From contig JAWKSZ010000067.1 of the NCBI GenBank assembly GCA_041402045.1, forward strand, positions 1 through 48,065: DNA of 48,065 nucleotides. The letters run 5' to 3'. This document shows positions 15,650-23,588 of this stretch, in pieces. Every line of letters begins with the position of its first letter. The first letter of the stretch is position 1. The notes under the pieces were generated by a model. The model did not search any database and was not told where the DNA came from. It worked only from the letters and a program-made list of their open reading frames with translations. Position numbers and translations under genes: made by a program. Origin of the DNA: JAGQRJ01 sp041402045. Lineage in GTDB: Bacteria > Planctomycetota > J058.

Positions 15650-17110
15650 GTGACGTCCAGCGTTTCGGTCCGTGAGGAAGAGTATTCTGGAGCCATGACT
15701 CAAGACCGCTACCAAGCCCGTGAGTTGGTGTGGCTCCGCCGGCTCCGCGACCTGTCCCAGCGCCTGGGCAGCGAGCAAGATCCGGGTGCGCTGCCCAAGG
15801 CGATCCTGCGCGCCGCGCGCGAAATGACCGAGGCCGAGCGCGCCGTGCTGGTGAGCGTGGAGGGGCCCGACAGCTCGGGCAAGCTCCGCGTGCACGCCCT
15901 CGCCGCGTCCGGGTTCTCGGCCCGCGACCTGGCTGGGCCCGAGGGCGCGGTCTCGCGCACCGTGGTCGAGCGCTGCATCGCCGACGGGCGCGCAGTGCTC
16001 ACCACCCAGCAAGAGGACGCGAACCTGATCCACGCCTCGACCCTCGTGCGCCGCGGGGTGCTCTCGGTGGTGTGCGTGCCCCTCTACCTGCGCGGCACCT
16101 TGCGCGGGGCGCTCTACCTCGATCACCGCGGGCGCGAGGCGCACTTCCGCCAGCGCGACCTCCCGATCCTGCAGGCCTTCGCCACCCAGTCGGCGCTGTG
16201 CCTGGAGCTGACCCAGGAGCCCGCTCCGATCACGCGCACGACCCAGCGGCTGCTGATCGGCGAGGCCCCGCCCCTGGTCGCCCTGCGCGAGGAGCTGGCC
16301 CGCGCGGCGCGCTCCACCGAGCCGACCCTGATCTGCGGCGAGCCCGGCACCGAGCTGACCCTCGCAGCCCGCGAGCTGCACGCCTTGGCTCACCCCGGCG
16401 AGCGCGCCTTCCGCGAGGTGAGCGCGACGACCCTCCCCCGGCTCCTGGGCAACTCCGCCGAGCCGGGCTGGCTCGGGCAAGAGGGCACGGTCTGCATTCA
16501 GGACGTGGAGACCCTCGAGCCGGCGCTGCAGCGGGTGCTCGCCAGCGCGGTCGCCGAGGGCAGCTACACTCTCCCCGACGGCTCGACCCACTCGGTGCGC
16601 GCCCGGGTCGTGGCCACGACCCACGTCGACCTCGAGGCGCGGATCCGCGACGGGAAGTTCCTGGCCGAGCTCTACTACCGCCTCGACGTGCAGCGCGTGA
16701 TCGTGCCCCCGCTGCGTCAGCGCACCGAGGACCTGGAGGAGCTCTGCCGGCTGGGGTTCCAGCGGCTCAACGCTCCCGAGCTCTCGATCGGCGAGGACGC
16801 CATGGAGCGGCTCAAGGCCTACAGTTGGCCGGGGAACGCGCTCGAGCTCGAGCGCGAGCTGCGCCGGCTGCGTTCGCTGGGTCCCCACCGCTTCCGCCCC
16901 GAGCACCTCTCGGACGCGATCCGTGACGGGCGCGGCGTGGTCGCGACCAGCGAGGGCTTCACCGGCAAGACCCTGGGCGAGCTGGAGGAGCAAATGGTCC
17001 GCCAGGCCCTGGAGGAGACCAACGGGGTCAAGAGCAAGGCCGCCCGCAAGCTCGGGATCCCGCGCTCGAGCCTCTACCACCTGATCGCGCGCTACAAGAT
17101 CGAGCTCTAG
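15650..17110 (+). CDS. GAF-domain regulator with degenerate sigma54-activator ATPase and Fis HTH
   Basis: A 486-residue protein laid out like an NtrC-type activator: a GAF sensor domain (about 25-195), an AAA+ region (about 205-430) and a Fis-type HTH at the C-terminus (MVRQALEETNGVKSKAARKL and following). The ATPase is clearly damaged. Where Walker A should read GESGTGKE, residues 230-237 read GEPGTELT, without the Lys. The GAFTGA sigma54-contact loop is absent. Walker B is GTVCIQDVETL, without the DE pair. The arginine-finger/sensor stretch (LYYRLDVQRVIVPPLRQR) remains. It probably binds DNA and senses a ligand but cannot remodel sigma54 holoenzyme. GTG at 15650 is chosen for AAGGAGG upstream. 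An ATG at 15695 is the alternative. Confidence 0.88.
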   Translation: MTSSVSVREEEYSGAMTQDRYQARELVWLRRLRDLSQRLGSEQDPGALPKAILRAAREMTEAERAVLVSVEGPDSSGKLRVHALAASGFSARDLAGPEGAVSRTVVERCIADGRAVLTTQQEDANLIHASTLVRRGVLSVVCVPLYLRGTLRGALYLDHRGREAHFRQRDLPILQAFATQSALCLELTQEPAPITRTTQRLLIGEAPPLVALREELARAARSTEPTLICGEPGTELTLAARELHALAHPGERAFREVSATTLPRLLGNSAEPGWLGQEGTVCIQDVETLEPALQRVLASAVAEGSYTLPDGSTHSVRARVVATTHVDLEARIRDGKFLAELYYRLDVQRVIVPPLRQRTEDLEELCRLGFQRLNAPELSIGEDAMERLKAYSWPGNALELERELRRLRSLGPHRFRPEHLSDAIRDGRGVVATSEGFTGKTLGELEEQMVRQALEETNGVKSKAARKLGIPRSSLYHLIARYKIEL

Positions 17111-17115
17111 CGTCG

Positions 17116-17139
17116 AGCGCGGCGGGGGACCGCCGCGCT
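17116..17139 (+). terminator. GC hairpin between regulator and kinase genes
   Basis: A perfect 10-bp stem (AGCGCGGCGG and its complement) with a GGGA loop, filling the 40-base gap after the regulator's stop. It may attenuate rather than abolish read-through into the kinase gene, as no T-run follows. Confidence 0.55.
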
Positions 17140-17150
17140 ACCGTGGGGTC

Positions 17151-19040
17151 GTGAGCGCCTCGCCCCGCAGCTTCGGCCCCTACCTCCTCGAGCGTGAGCT
17201 CGGGCGCGGGGCCAACGGGGTCGTGTTCCTCGCGCGGCGCGAGGGCAGCGACGTGCCCTACGCGCTCAAGATCAGCACCGCTGGCCTCGACCGCGAGACC
17301 CTGATCCGCGCGCGGCTCGAGGCGGAGGTCACCGCGCGCCTGCGGCACCCGGGGATCGTGAAGGTCCTCGACCAGGGCGTGCACCAGGGCCACGACTACC
17401 TGCTCATGGAGTACTGCGAGGGCGAGCCGCTCTCGCGGCGCCTGAGCCGCGGCCCGCTCCCCTGGCGCGAGGCGGTGCAGCTCGTGGGCGAGCTCGCGCG
17501 GATCCTGGCGGAGGCCCACGGCCTGGGGATCGTGCACCGCGACCTCAAGCCCGCGAACGTCATGCTCGAGGGGCCCGAGGCTCGACCGCGGGTGATCGAC
17601 TTCGGGCTGGCCCGCGACCCCTCCCTCGTGCGCTCGCTGACCCAGAGCTCGGCCATGCTGGGGACCCCCGCGACCATGGCCCCCGAGCAGTTCCGCGGCT
17701 CGAAGGTCGACGCTCGCGCCGACGTCTACGCGCTGGGCGCGATCCTCTACATGTGCCTCACCGGGCGCCCGCCGTTTCGCGGGGCGGACCTCGCAGACCT
17801 CGGGCGACAGGTGTGCGAGGTCGAGCCCGACCTTCCGCGGCGCCTGGCCCCCGACGTGCCCGCGCCGATCGAGCGGGTGTGCCTCGACGCGCTGGCGAAG
17901 CCGCCGGACTGGCGCCCGGCCGACGCCGGCGCGCTGGCGGCCGCGCTGGACGCGGCGCTGGGCCTCGTCGACGCAGCGCCCGCGCCGCGTCGACGCGCCG
18001 TGCCCGGCTGGGTCCTGATCGCGGGCGGGCTCGTCCTGGGCGCAGGGGCCTCGCTGGCGTGGATCCTGCGGGACGCGGGGCCTCGGGCTCCGGCGGAGGC
18101 GGCGACCCGGGAGGCGGCGGTGGACACCGAGCTGGCGCGCTGCCTCGCGCGCGCGCGGGCCTTCGCCCCGCTGAGCGAGCTGCTCCCGCTCCTCGACGCG
18201 GCGGAGGCGGCGGCAGGCGACGACCGCGCCTTGCGCGACCGGGTCCGCCTGGAGCGCGCGGACATGCACCGCCGCCGGGGCGACTACGCGGGCTGCGTGG
18301 CCGCGGCCCCGGTCGAGGTCCCGGGGCCGGTCGGCACCTCCGCGCGGTTCCTCAAGGCGCTGAGCTTGCTGCGCCTGGGGTACGACATGGAGGCGCACGA
18401 GGAGTTCGTGCGCCTGGCGCGCGACGACCCCGAGGGCAGCCGCGGGCTGCACGCCCAGGCGGTGCTCCAGCTCAGCCAACCCACGGACCTCTGGGGACGG
18501 ACCATGCAACGCGCGCTGCGCGCGGACCCCACCGACGTGCAGGCGCAGCTCGGCGCGGCCTATGGGCTCTCGGCGCTCGAGGGGCCCGAGGCGGCCCTGG
18601 CGGCGATCGACGCCGTCGTGGCCCGCGAACCAGACGAGCCCCACGCCGCCTTCGAGCGCGTGTTCGTGCTCGCGAACGCCGGTCGCTACGAGGCGGCCCT
18701 CGAGGCCTACCGGACGCTGGAGGAGCGGCTGGCGCCCTACTCCTGTCCCCAGGCGGCCATGACCCGGGCCTCTGCGTTGATCGGGTGCCAGCGGCTGGGC
18801 GAGGCCGAGGCGGTCTATGCGCGGGTGTTCGACGAGGCCCCGCACCTGGTCCGGGCCGAGGTCATGCGCGGCTACTGCGCCTACGCCCAGGGGGAGCGCA
18901 GTCGAGCTCAGGCGATCTGGGAGGAGGTGTGCCGGAAGCGCGACCCCGCGCGCTGGGAGACCTTGCTGAGCCGGCTCCCCGGCGACCTGGGGCCGCACCT
19001 GCGAGAGATCGCGGCCCGGCTCGAGGCGGGCGCCCGCTAG
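17151..19040 (+). CDS. Membrane Ser/Thr protein kinase with TPR sensor region
   Basis: A 629-residue Hanks-type kinase. The catalytic domain (about 9-270) is intact: GRGANGVV glycine loop, ATP-binding K40 in YALKIS, HRDLKPAN with catalytic D131, DFG with D150, MAPEQF and the DVYALG helix F. A basic stretch precedes one membrane segment (about 284-306), so the C-terminal 320 residues, made of helical TPR-like repeats, should lie outside the cytoplasmic membrane as a sensor or docking domain. GTG start with a weak G-rich leader. It follows the GAF regulator after 40 bases, and the two could form one signalling unit. Its last four bases overlap the convergent GNAT gene. Confidence 0.93.
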   Translation: MSASPRSFGPYLLERELGRGANGVVFLARREGSDVPYALKISTAGLDRETLIRARLEAEVTARLRHPGIVKVLDQGVHQGHDYLLMEYCEGEPLSRRLSRGPLPWREAVQLVGELARILAEAHGLGIVHRDLKPANVMLEGPEARPRVIDFGLARDPSLVRSLTQSSAMLGTPATMAPEQFRGSKVDARADVYALGAILYMCLTGRPPFRGADLADLGRQVCEVEPDLPRRLAPDVPAPIERVCLDALAKPPDWRPADAGALAAALDAALGLVDAAPAPRRRAVPGWVLIAGGLVLGAGASLAWILRDAGPRAPAEAATREAAVDTELARCLARARAFAPLSELLPLLDAAEAAAGDDRALRDRVRLERADMHRRRGDYAGCVAAAPVEVPGPVGTSARFLKALSLLRLGYDMEAHEEFVRLARDDPEGSRGLHAQAVLQLSQPTDLWGRTMQRALRADPTDVQAQLGAAYGLSALEGPEAALAAIDAVVAREPDEPHAAFERVFVLANAGRYEAALEAYRTLEERLAPYSCPQAAMTRASALIGCQRLGEAEAVYARVFDEAPHLVRAEVMRGYCAYAQGERSRAQAIWEEVCRKRDPARWETLLSRLPGDLGPHLREIAARLEAGAR

Positions 19041-19438
19041 ACGGGCGCGCGCACGATCACGACGCCGGCTTGGGGCGGCTCTTCCTCCCAGCCCAGGCGG
19101 CGGTAGAACGCGCGCGCGGCGGTGTTCGTGGCGTCGACCTTGAGCCAGGCCCGGCCCTGCACGTCGCGCAGGGCCTCTTGCAGCAGCGCCGCGCCGACCC
19201 CGCGCCCGCGGGCGCGAGGGTCGACGTAGAGGTGGTGCACGAAGTCCTCGGGGACCCACAGCGCGACGAAGCCCAGGAGCCCTCCGTCGTCCTCGGCCAC
19301 GAGCACGCGCTCTCCGGCGGTGTCGTCGTCGAAGCCCAGGTCGACGCTGCTCCCGATCTCGCCGCGCACCTCGCGGTAGATCCGCCCCAGCTCGGGGCGG
19401 TCTTCCTCGCGCAGGGGGCGCAGGCGCGCGTCGCTCAC
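19037..19438 (-). CDS. GNAT-family N-acetyltransferase
   Basis: A 133-residue GNAT enzyme that transfers an acetyl group from acetyl-CoA to an unidentified amine. The N-terminal RLRPLREEDRPELGRIYREV helix, strand VAEDDGGLLGFVAL, and the acetyl-CoA pyrophosphate loop in YVDPRARGRGVGAALLQEAL are typical, as is NTAARAFYRRLGWEEE at the end. The GTG at 19438 overlaps the stop of the upstream DUF6691 gene by four bases, so it is translationally coupled as the last gene of the ArsR-YeeE operon. Confidence 0.92.
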   Translation of the reverse strand: MSDARLRPLREEDRPELGRIYREVRGEIGSSVDLGFDDDTAGERVLVAEDDGGLLGFVALWVPEDFVHHLYVDPRARGRGVGAALLQEALRDVQGRAWLKVDATNTAARAFYRRLGWEEEPPQAGVVIVRAPV

Positions 19439-19902
19439 GCGCCTGGCGCGGCGGGCGCGGGAGCGGCCTGGGGCTTGGCCGGGGCGTCGGCCCCGAACAC
19501 TCGCTGCGCCACCACCATGCCCACGAGCATGGCGCCGACGTAGGCCAGGATCTCGACCCGGCCGCTGCCGAGGTCGGTGAGCGCGGGGCCTGGGCAGACG
19601 CCGGCGAGCCCCCAGCCGACGCCGAACAGGGCCGCGCCGAGGACGAGCTGGGCGTCGACCCCGCCGCTGCCCTTGGGGCCGGGGAGGGTCCCCTCGAGCA
19701 GCGGGCGCGCGCGTCGGTGCACGAGCTGGTTCAGGACGGCGAAGGTCCCGATCGCGCCGACCATGACGAAGGCGAGGCTCGGGTCCCAGGCGCCGCCCGC
19801 GACGTCGAGGAAGGCCAGGACCTTCGCGGGGTCGTACATGCCCGAGAGCAGGAGCCCGACGGCGAACAGCGCGCCGGGGAACAGCAGGGCGAAGGCCTTC
19901 AC
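19435..19902 (-). CDS. DUF6691/YeeE-YedE-type sulfur transporter half
   Basis: A 155-residue membrane protein with four hydrophobic segments and the conserved GVCPGPALTDLGSG motif of the second half of split YeeE/YedE transporters (DUF6691). LLLSGMYDPAKVLAFLDV near the start is also typical. The full YeeE family imports thiosulfate or related sulfur species through conserved cysteines. Here the cysteine of GVCPGPA is retained. The GTG at 19902 overlaps the stop of the other half by four bases, so the two subunits should be made in equal amounts. A Pro/Ala tail ends the protein. Confidence 0.9.
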   Translation of the reverse strand: MKAFALLFPGALFAVGLLLSGMYDPAKVLAFLDVAGGAWDPSLAFVMVGAIGTFAVLNQLVHRRARPLLEGTLPGPKGSGGVDAQLVLGAALFGVGWGLAGVCPGPALTDLGSGRVEILAYVGAMLVGMVVAQRVFGADAPAKPQAAPAPAAPGA

Positions 19903-20339
19903 GAGGACGCTCCCAGGAGGTGCCGCTGCACGTAGACGGTGAGCATGGCGGCGGCCATGAAGATCAAGGTCCCGGCCACGCCGCGGGTGGACCCCCGCGA
20001 GATCCCGCACACCCCGTGGCCGCTGGTGCAGCCGCCCCCGACCCGGGTCCCGACCCCGACCAGGAGCCCCGCGACCGCGAACAGCAGCGGGCCGCCGGCG
20101 GCCTGGAACCCCTGGCCGACCCGGGGCACGAAGGCGAAGGCCAGGGCGCCGGTGGCGACCATGCCCACGATGAACCACGCCCGCCAGGCGGCGTCGCCGG
20201 GCGCGGGGCGGAACACCCGGGCCACGACCCCGCTGATCCCGGCGATCTTCCCGTTGAGCAAGAGCGCGATCCCGGTGGCCGCGCCGATCAAGACCCCGCC
20301 TGCCAACGCAGACCACGGGGTGAACGCATCCCAGTTCAT
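19899..20339 (-). CDS. YeeE/YedE-family transporter half
   Basis: A 146-residue membrane protein. MNWDAFTPWSALAGGVLIGA at the N-terminus and GGGCTSGHGVCGISRGS near the C-terminus are hallmarks of YeeE/YedE (PF04143). The CTSGHGVC cysteines are the ones used for sulfur-compound passage in the family. It has four hydrophobic segments. The ATG at 20339 overlaps the stop of the ArsR gene by four bases (ATGA), and its own stop overlaps the next gene in the same way. It pairs with the DUF6691 half to make one transporter, most likely for thiosulfate, sulfide-derived or persulfide sulfur. Confidence 0.92.
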   Translation of the reverse strand: MNWDAFTPWSALAGGVLIGAATGIALLLNGKIAGISGVVARVFRPAPGDAAWRAWFIVGMVATGALAFAFVPRVGQGFQAAGGPLLFAVAGLLVGVGTRVGGGCTSGHGVCGISRGSTRGVAGTLIFMAAAMLTVYVQRHLLGASS

Positions 20340-20692
20340 GCTCGCTCCTGGGCGACCAGCGCCCACGCTGCCTGGTGTCGCTGCGCCAACGAGCCGCACA
20401 CCAGCTCGCACAGCGCAGAGATCGAGGGGTCCACGATCCGGTAGTAGACCCGGACCCCCTGTTTGCGGCGGCCGAGGATCCCCTCCGCCGCCAGCGCCGC
20501 GAGCTGCTTGCTCGCGTTGGCCTGGCTCGTCTCCGCCGCCTCGGTCAGCTCACCCACGGTGCGCTCTCCCTGCATGAGCTCCTGCAGGAGCGCGAGCCGG
20601 GTGGGGTCGCTCAGCGCGCGGAAGCGGCGCGCCACGGCGATCAGCGCGTCGGCGGAGAGCTTGGGCTTGGGGGTCGTGCGTCGTCGGGCCAT
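20336..20692 (-). CDS. ArsR-family transcriptional regulator
   Basis: A 118-residue winged-helix repressor. LSDPTRLALLQELMQGERTV, SQANASKQLAALAAEGILGR and KQGVRVYYRIVDPSI are the ArsR signatures. The family member usually linked to YeeE/DUF6691 is the persulfide sensor BigR/SqrR, which uses two distant cysteines. This protein has only a close C-terminal pair (CELVC) and no cysteine near residue 42, so sensing would have to differ. First gene of the operon, with AAGGAGG before its ATG. It probably represses its own operon from the A/T-rich site just upstream. Confidence 0.93.
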   Translation of the reverse strand: MARRRTTPKPKLSADALIAVARRFRALSDPTRLALLQELMQGERTVGELTEAAETSQANASKQLAALAAEGILGRRKQGVRVYYRIVDPSISALCELVCGSLAQRHQAAWALVAQERA

Positions 20693-20699
20693 GCCCTCC

Positions 20700-20745
20700 T
20701 TCTATTCGTCCATGGATATATTTGCAAGTGTGAATGTCTGGGGGC
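20700..20745 (-). promoter_or_regulatory. A/T-rich promoter/operator of the arsR-yeeE operon
   Basis: The only strongly A/T-rich stretch nearby. Read on the minus strand it contains TTGCAA, which could serve as a -35, followed 17 bases later by a TAGAAG-like -10. The Shine-Dalgarno AAGGAGG follows. Short complementary segments flank CCATGG and could form the dimer site of the ArsR protein. Positions are by eye. Confidence 0.5.
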
Positions 20746-20772
20746 GCCCGCCGGGGGACGTAGACTCGGCGC

Positions 20773-21585
20773 GTGAGCGACCGGCAGCCAACCGCCAGCG
20801 TCCCTGGGGCCGCACCCGCGAGCGGGTGCGCGCTGGGGGTCGACCTCGCGCTGCGCGACTGGGCGAGCTGCGGGTTGGCGGCCGTGCGCTGGCGCGACGG
20901 CCGCTGGACCGGGTGGCGCACCCGCTTCCCCCGACCCGACCGGCCCCTCGACGCGGAGGCGGTCGCGGCCTGGGTCGACGGCTGGGCTCGCCGCCTGGGA
21001 GCCTGCGCGGTCGGACTCGACGGCCCCGCGAGTTGGCGCGACCCGGCGACCTCACACGACCTCCCGGGGGTGGGGCGCCGCGCGGACTATGCGGTGCGCG
21101 CCCAGGCCAAGGTCGGGGCGTGGGGCACGGTGTATCCCTCGACGCAGCGCGGGTGGACGGAGTTCTGCGTCGACGTGTTCTCCGCGCTGCTCGAGCGGCC
21201 CGGGGTGCGACTCGTCGCGACCGACCCGCCAGGGCCGCGGCCAGACGCCTACTGGGTGAGCGAGGTGTTCCCCACCGCGTGCTGGCGCGAGCGGCTCGCG
21301 CCCTCCCGAGCAAGCGCCGGGTCGACGCAGGCCGGGATCGCGCGCTGCGCGCGGGCTCGCGCTCGGCCTACGGGCTCCCCGAGGCGGCGCGTGCTCCTAC
21401 GACGACCCGTAGGCCACCGTCGCCGCGCTCCCGGCGGCGGCCCTCGCGGGGGGCCTGCGGAGTCGGTGCCTCTCGGGGCGCTCCTCGGCGGGCGCCCGCC
21501 GCGGAGGATCCCCGCGCACCGGGTCGAGGGCTACGTGCTCAACGCGACGCCTCGGCCCAGGCGGCGCCGAGGGTCGAGCCGCTGA
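20773..21585 (+). pseudogene. DUF429-family gene broken by three -1 frameshifts
   Basis: The first 178 or so residues (CALGVDLALRDWASCGLAAV, AVGLDGPASW, VSEVFPTACWRERL) match DUF429 proteins (RNase H-like fold, predicted nuclease) in one frame. The match continues as LPSKRRVDAGRD...SAYGLPE in the next frame from about 21303. It then runs in the third frame near 21392 as SYDDP-stop-ATVAALPAAA, with a TAG at 21410-21412, and finally returns to the first frame near 21460 (GALLGGRPPRRIPAHRVEGY). Each switch is -1, equal to a lost base. It is either a decayed gene or an assembly-error patch. The 3' end overlaps the convergent FAD gene by 47 bases. Confidence 0.78.
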
Positions 21586-22525
21586 GGTAGGCGGCCTCGA
21601 GGTCGCGGCCCACGCACCAGTCGCCGCAGACCCCGAACCCTAGCTCCGCGTCGTGGGCGCACGGGAGGCCCCACGGCGCGCGGGCGCGCGCGAAGCGCCA
21701 GCGGTGCGTCGACACGAGCGTCGCCCCCGGCAGGGGACCGCACAGGGCCTCCAGCGCCGAGAGCAGCGCGGGGCCGACCTCCTCGGGGGCGTCGTCGACG
21801 TGCTCCTCCGACCAGGGGTCGCTGGCCTGGAGCACCCAGGCCGGGCTCTCGGGTCGCCCTGGCTTGGTGTGTTCCCGGCTGAGCACCTCCAGCGGGCCCT
21901 CGCTGGCGAGGGCGCGACCCCAGGTCAGCGGCTGGGGTCGCTCCAGACGGACGAGGGCGGCCCAGGTGGGTGTGAAGCTGGGCGCTTCGAACCGCTCGCG
22001 CAGGGCGGACTGCCGGCGCACGAGGGACTGAGCCTGGGGCGCCGGCAGGGCGAGCACGACCCCCGCGAAGGGCCCCTCGCGTCGCGCCTCGAGGGCGAGC
22101 CACCACCCGGCAGCGTCGCGCTCCAGCGAGAGCACGCGCGCGCCGTAGCGCACGTCGAGGCCTCGCCCGGCGTACCGGATCAAGCTGCTCATGCCGGGCA
22201 CCCCGACCCAGGTCGGCTCGGGCGGCAGGGCGGTCTCGACCCCGCCAGGCTCCAGCCGCACCCACGGGGCGGTCCAACGCGCGAGGGCGCCTTCAGCTTC
22301 CCACGCCTCGACGCGGGCGCGGAAGCCCGGGGTGCGCGCGCGGACGCACCCGGCGCCGAAGTCGAAGCGCAGCGCGTCCGCGCGCCGGGTCGACGACCGA
22401 CCCCCCGCGCCGTGTCCCTTGTCGAACACGGCGACGTCGATACCGCCGCGGACCAGGCGCTCGGCGCACGCCAACCCGGCGAGTCCGGCGCCCACCACCG
22501 CGACCCGTGGGTGGGGCTGCGTCAC
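21539..22525 (-). CDS. Renalase-like NAD(P)/FAD-dependent oxidoreductase
   Basis: A 328-residue flavoprotein of the COG3380 renalase-like branch of amine oxidases. The dinucleotide-binding VVGAGLAGLACAERL at about 9-23 is followed by FDKGHGAGGRSSTRR, DFGAGC, PGMSSLIRYAGRGLDVRYGA and a C-terminal GVCGDWCVG...EAAYLSG. The family binds FAD and NAD(P)H, and its bacterial substrates are uncertain. The GTG at 22525 starts where homology starts, with AGG upstream. It is divergent from folE2 across a 91-base A/T-rich gap and so may share its control. Confidence 0.9.
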   Translation of the reverse strand: MTQPHPRVAVVGAGLAGLACAERLVRGGIDVAVFDKGHGAGGRSSTRRADALRFDFGAGCVRARTPGFRARVEAWEAEGALARWTAPWVRLEPGGVETALPPEPTWVGVPGMSSLIRYAGRGLDVRYGARVLSLERDAAGWWLALEARREGPFAGVVLALPAPQAQSLVRRQSALRERFEAPSFTPTWAALVRLERPQPLTWGRALASEGPLEVLSREHTKPGRPESPAWVLQASDPWSEEHVDDAPEEVGPALLSALEALCGPLPGATLVSTHRWRFARARAPWGLPCAHDAELGFGVCGDWCVGRDLEAAYLSGSTLGAAWAEASR

Positions 22526-22616
22526 GGGACCTCGGCGAAATTCTATACTAAATCGACACTGAATATGGACGCGGTTGCAGGGCCCGCCTACGCTTCGGAT
22601 CCCTAGGAGGGATCCC
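22526..22616. promoter_or_regulatory. A/T-rich divergent promoter between FAD oxidoreductase and folE2
   Basis: A compact 91-base gap with a sharply A/T-rich core at about 22536-22566. TATACT on the + strand is a -10 candidate for folE2, and TATAGA on the minus strand is one for the oxidoreductase. ATTC and GAAT blocks 17 bases apart could be half-sites of an operator. The folE2 start has AGGAGG six bases upstream. Confidence 0.5.
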
Positions 22617-23579
22617 GTGACGCCACCCCCCGCCTCGACCCTGCCCCGTCCTCCTCGCGCCCTGCCCGACGTGGCCCGCGCCGCGCCCCTGCTCGGAGGG
22701 CGCCTCGACCGCGTGGGCATGGGGGGCGTGGAGGTCGCCGTGCGCCTGCAAGACCCCGACGGCGCCGAGCGCCTCGCCGCCGCCCGCGCCGCGGTGAGCG
22801 TCGACCTGATCGACCCCACGGCGCGGGGGATCCACATGTCGCGTCTGTTCCTCCGGCTCCAGGACGCGCTGAGCCGCGCGCCGCTCAGCCCCGCGTCCCT
22901 GGCCCACGCCCTGGAGGACCTGCTCGAGAGCCACGCCGGGTTGAGCGCGGAGGCGCACCTGAGCCTGGAGCTGGAGTGGCTGGTGGAGCGGCCGGCGCTG
23001 GTGAGCGACCACCGCGGCTGGCGGGCCTATCCCGTGCGCTTCGAGGCGAGCCTCACCCCGGCAGGCGCGACGGTCCGAGTCGGCGCCACCGTCGCCTACT
23101 CCAGCACCTGTCCTTGCTCCGCGGCGCTGGCGCGCCAACTGATCCAGGACGCCTTCGCCGCGCGCTTCGCCGGGCGCGACGCCCTCGACCCCGAAGAGGT
23201 CCGCGCGTGGCTCGGTCGCCCCGAGGCGATCTGCGCGACGCCCCACAGTCAGCGCAGCGAGGCCGAGGTGCTGGTGCAGGTGCGGGACCCGGCCGACGCC
23301 CCCCACGTGCTGGACGTGATCGACCGCGTCGAGGCCTGCCTGGGGACGGCGGTGCAGGCGGCGGTCAAGCGCGCCGACGAGCAAGCCTTCGCCCAGGCCA
23401 ACGGCACGAACCTCCTGTTCTGCGAGGACGCTGCCCGGCGGATCCGGGGTGCCCTCGAGGAGGAGCCGCGGATCGTCGACTACCGCGTGCGCTGCACCCA
23501 CCGCGAGAGCTTGCACCCCCACGACGCGGTGAGCGAGGTCACCAAGGGCGTCCCCGGCGGCCTGCGGCCTCAGGGTTGA
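22617..23579 (+). CDS. folE2: GTP cyclohydrolase FolE2 (type IB)
   Basis: A 320-residue enzyme converting GTP to 7,8-dihydroneopterin triphosphate, the first step of folate and pterin synthesis. GIHMSRL, the metal/catalytic YSSTCPCS with C165 and C167, ATPHSQRS and the C-terminal THRESLHPHDAV are FolE2 signatures. FolE2 accepts several metals and in other bacteria is often used when zinc is scarce. A second, type IA enzyme (folE) lies at 32874, so the genome has both. GTG start with AGGAGG six bases upstream. It is convergent with the DUF3365 gene nine bases away. Confidence 0.95.
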   Translation: MTPPPASTLPRPPRALPDVARAAPLLGGRLDRVGMGGVEVAVRLQDPDGAERLAAARAAVSVDLIDPTARGIHMSRLFLRLQDALSRAPLSPASLAHALEDLLESHAGLSAEAHLSLELEWLVERPALVSDHRGWRAYPVRFEASLTPAGATVRVGATVAYSSTCPCSAALARQLIQDAFAARFAGRDALDPEEVRAWLGRPEAICATPHSQRSEAEVLVQVRDPADAPHVLDVIDRVEACLGTAVQAAVKRADEQAFAQANGTNLLFCEDAARRIRGALEEEPRIVDYRVRCTHRESLHPHDAVSEVTKGVPGGLRPQG

Positions 23580-23588
23580 GGCTCCGCC

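Noticed and set aside
13952..17080. Minus-strand open frame of over 1,000 codons
   Set aside because: Antisense to the two zinc-ribbon genes and the GAF regulator, which have clear domains and ribosome-binding sites. The antisense translation is low complexity.
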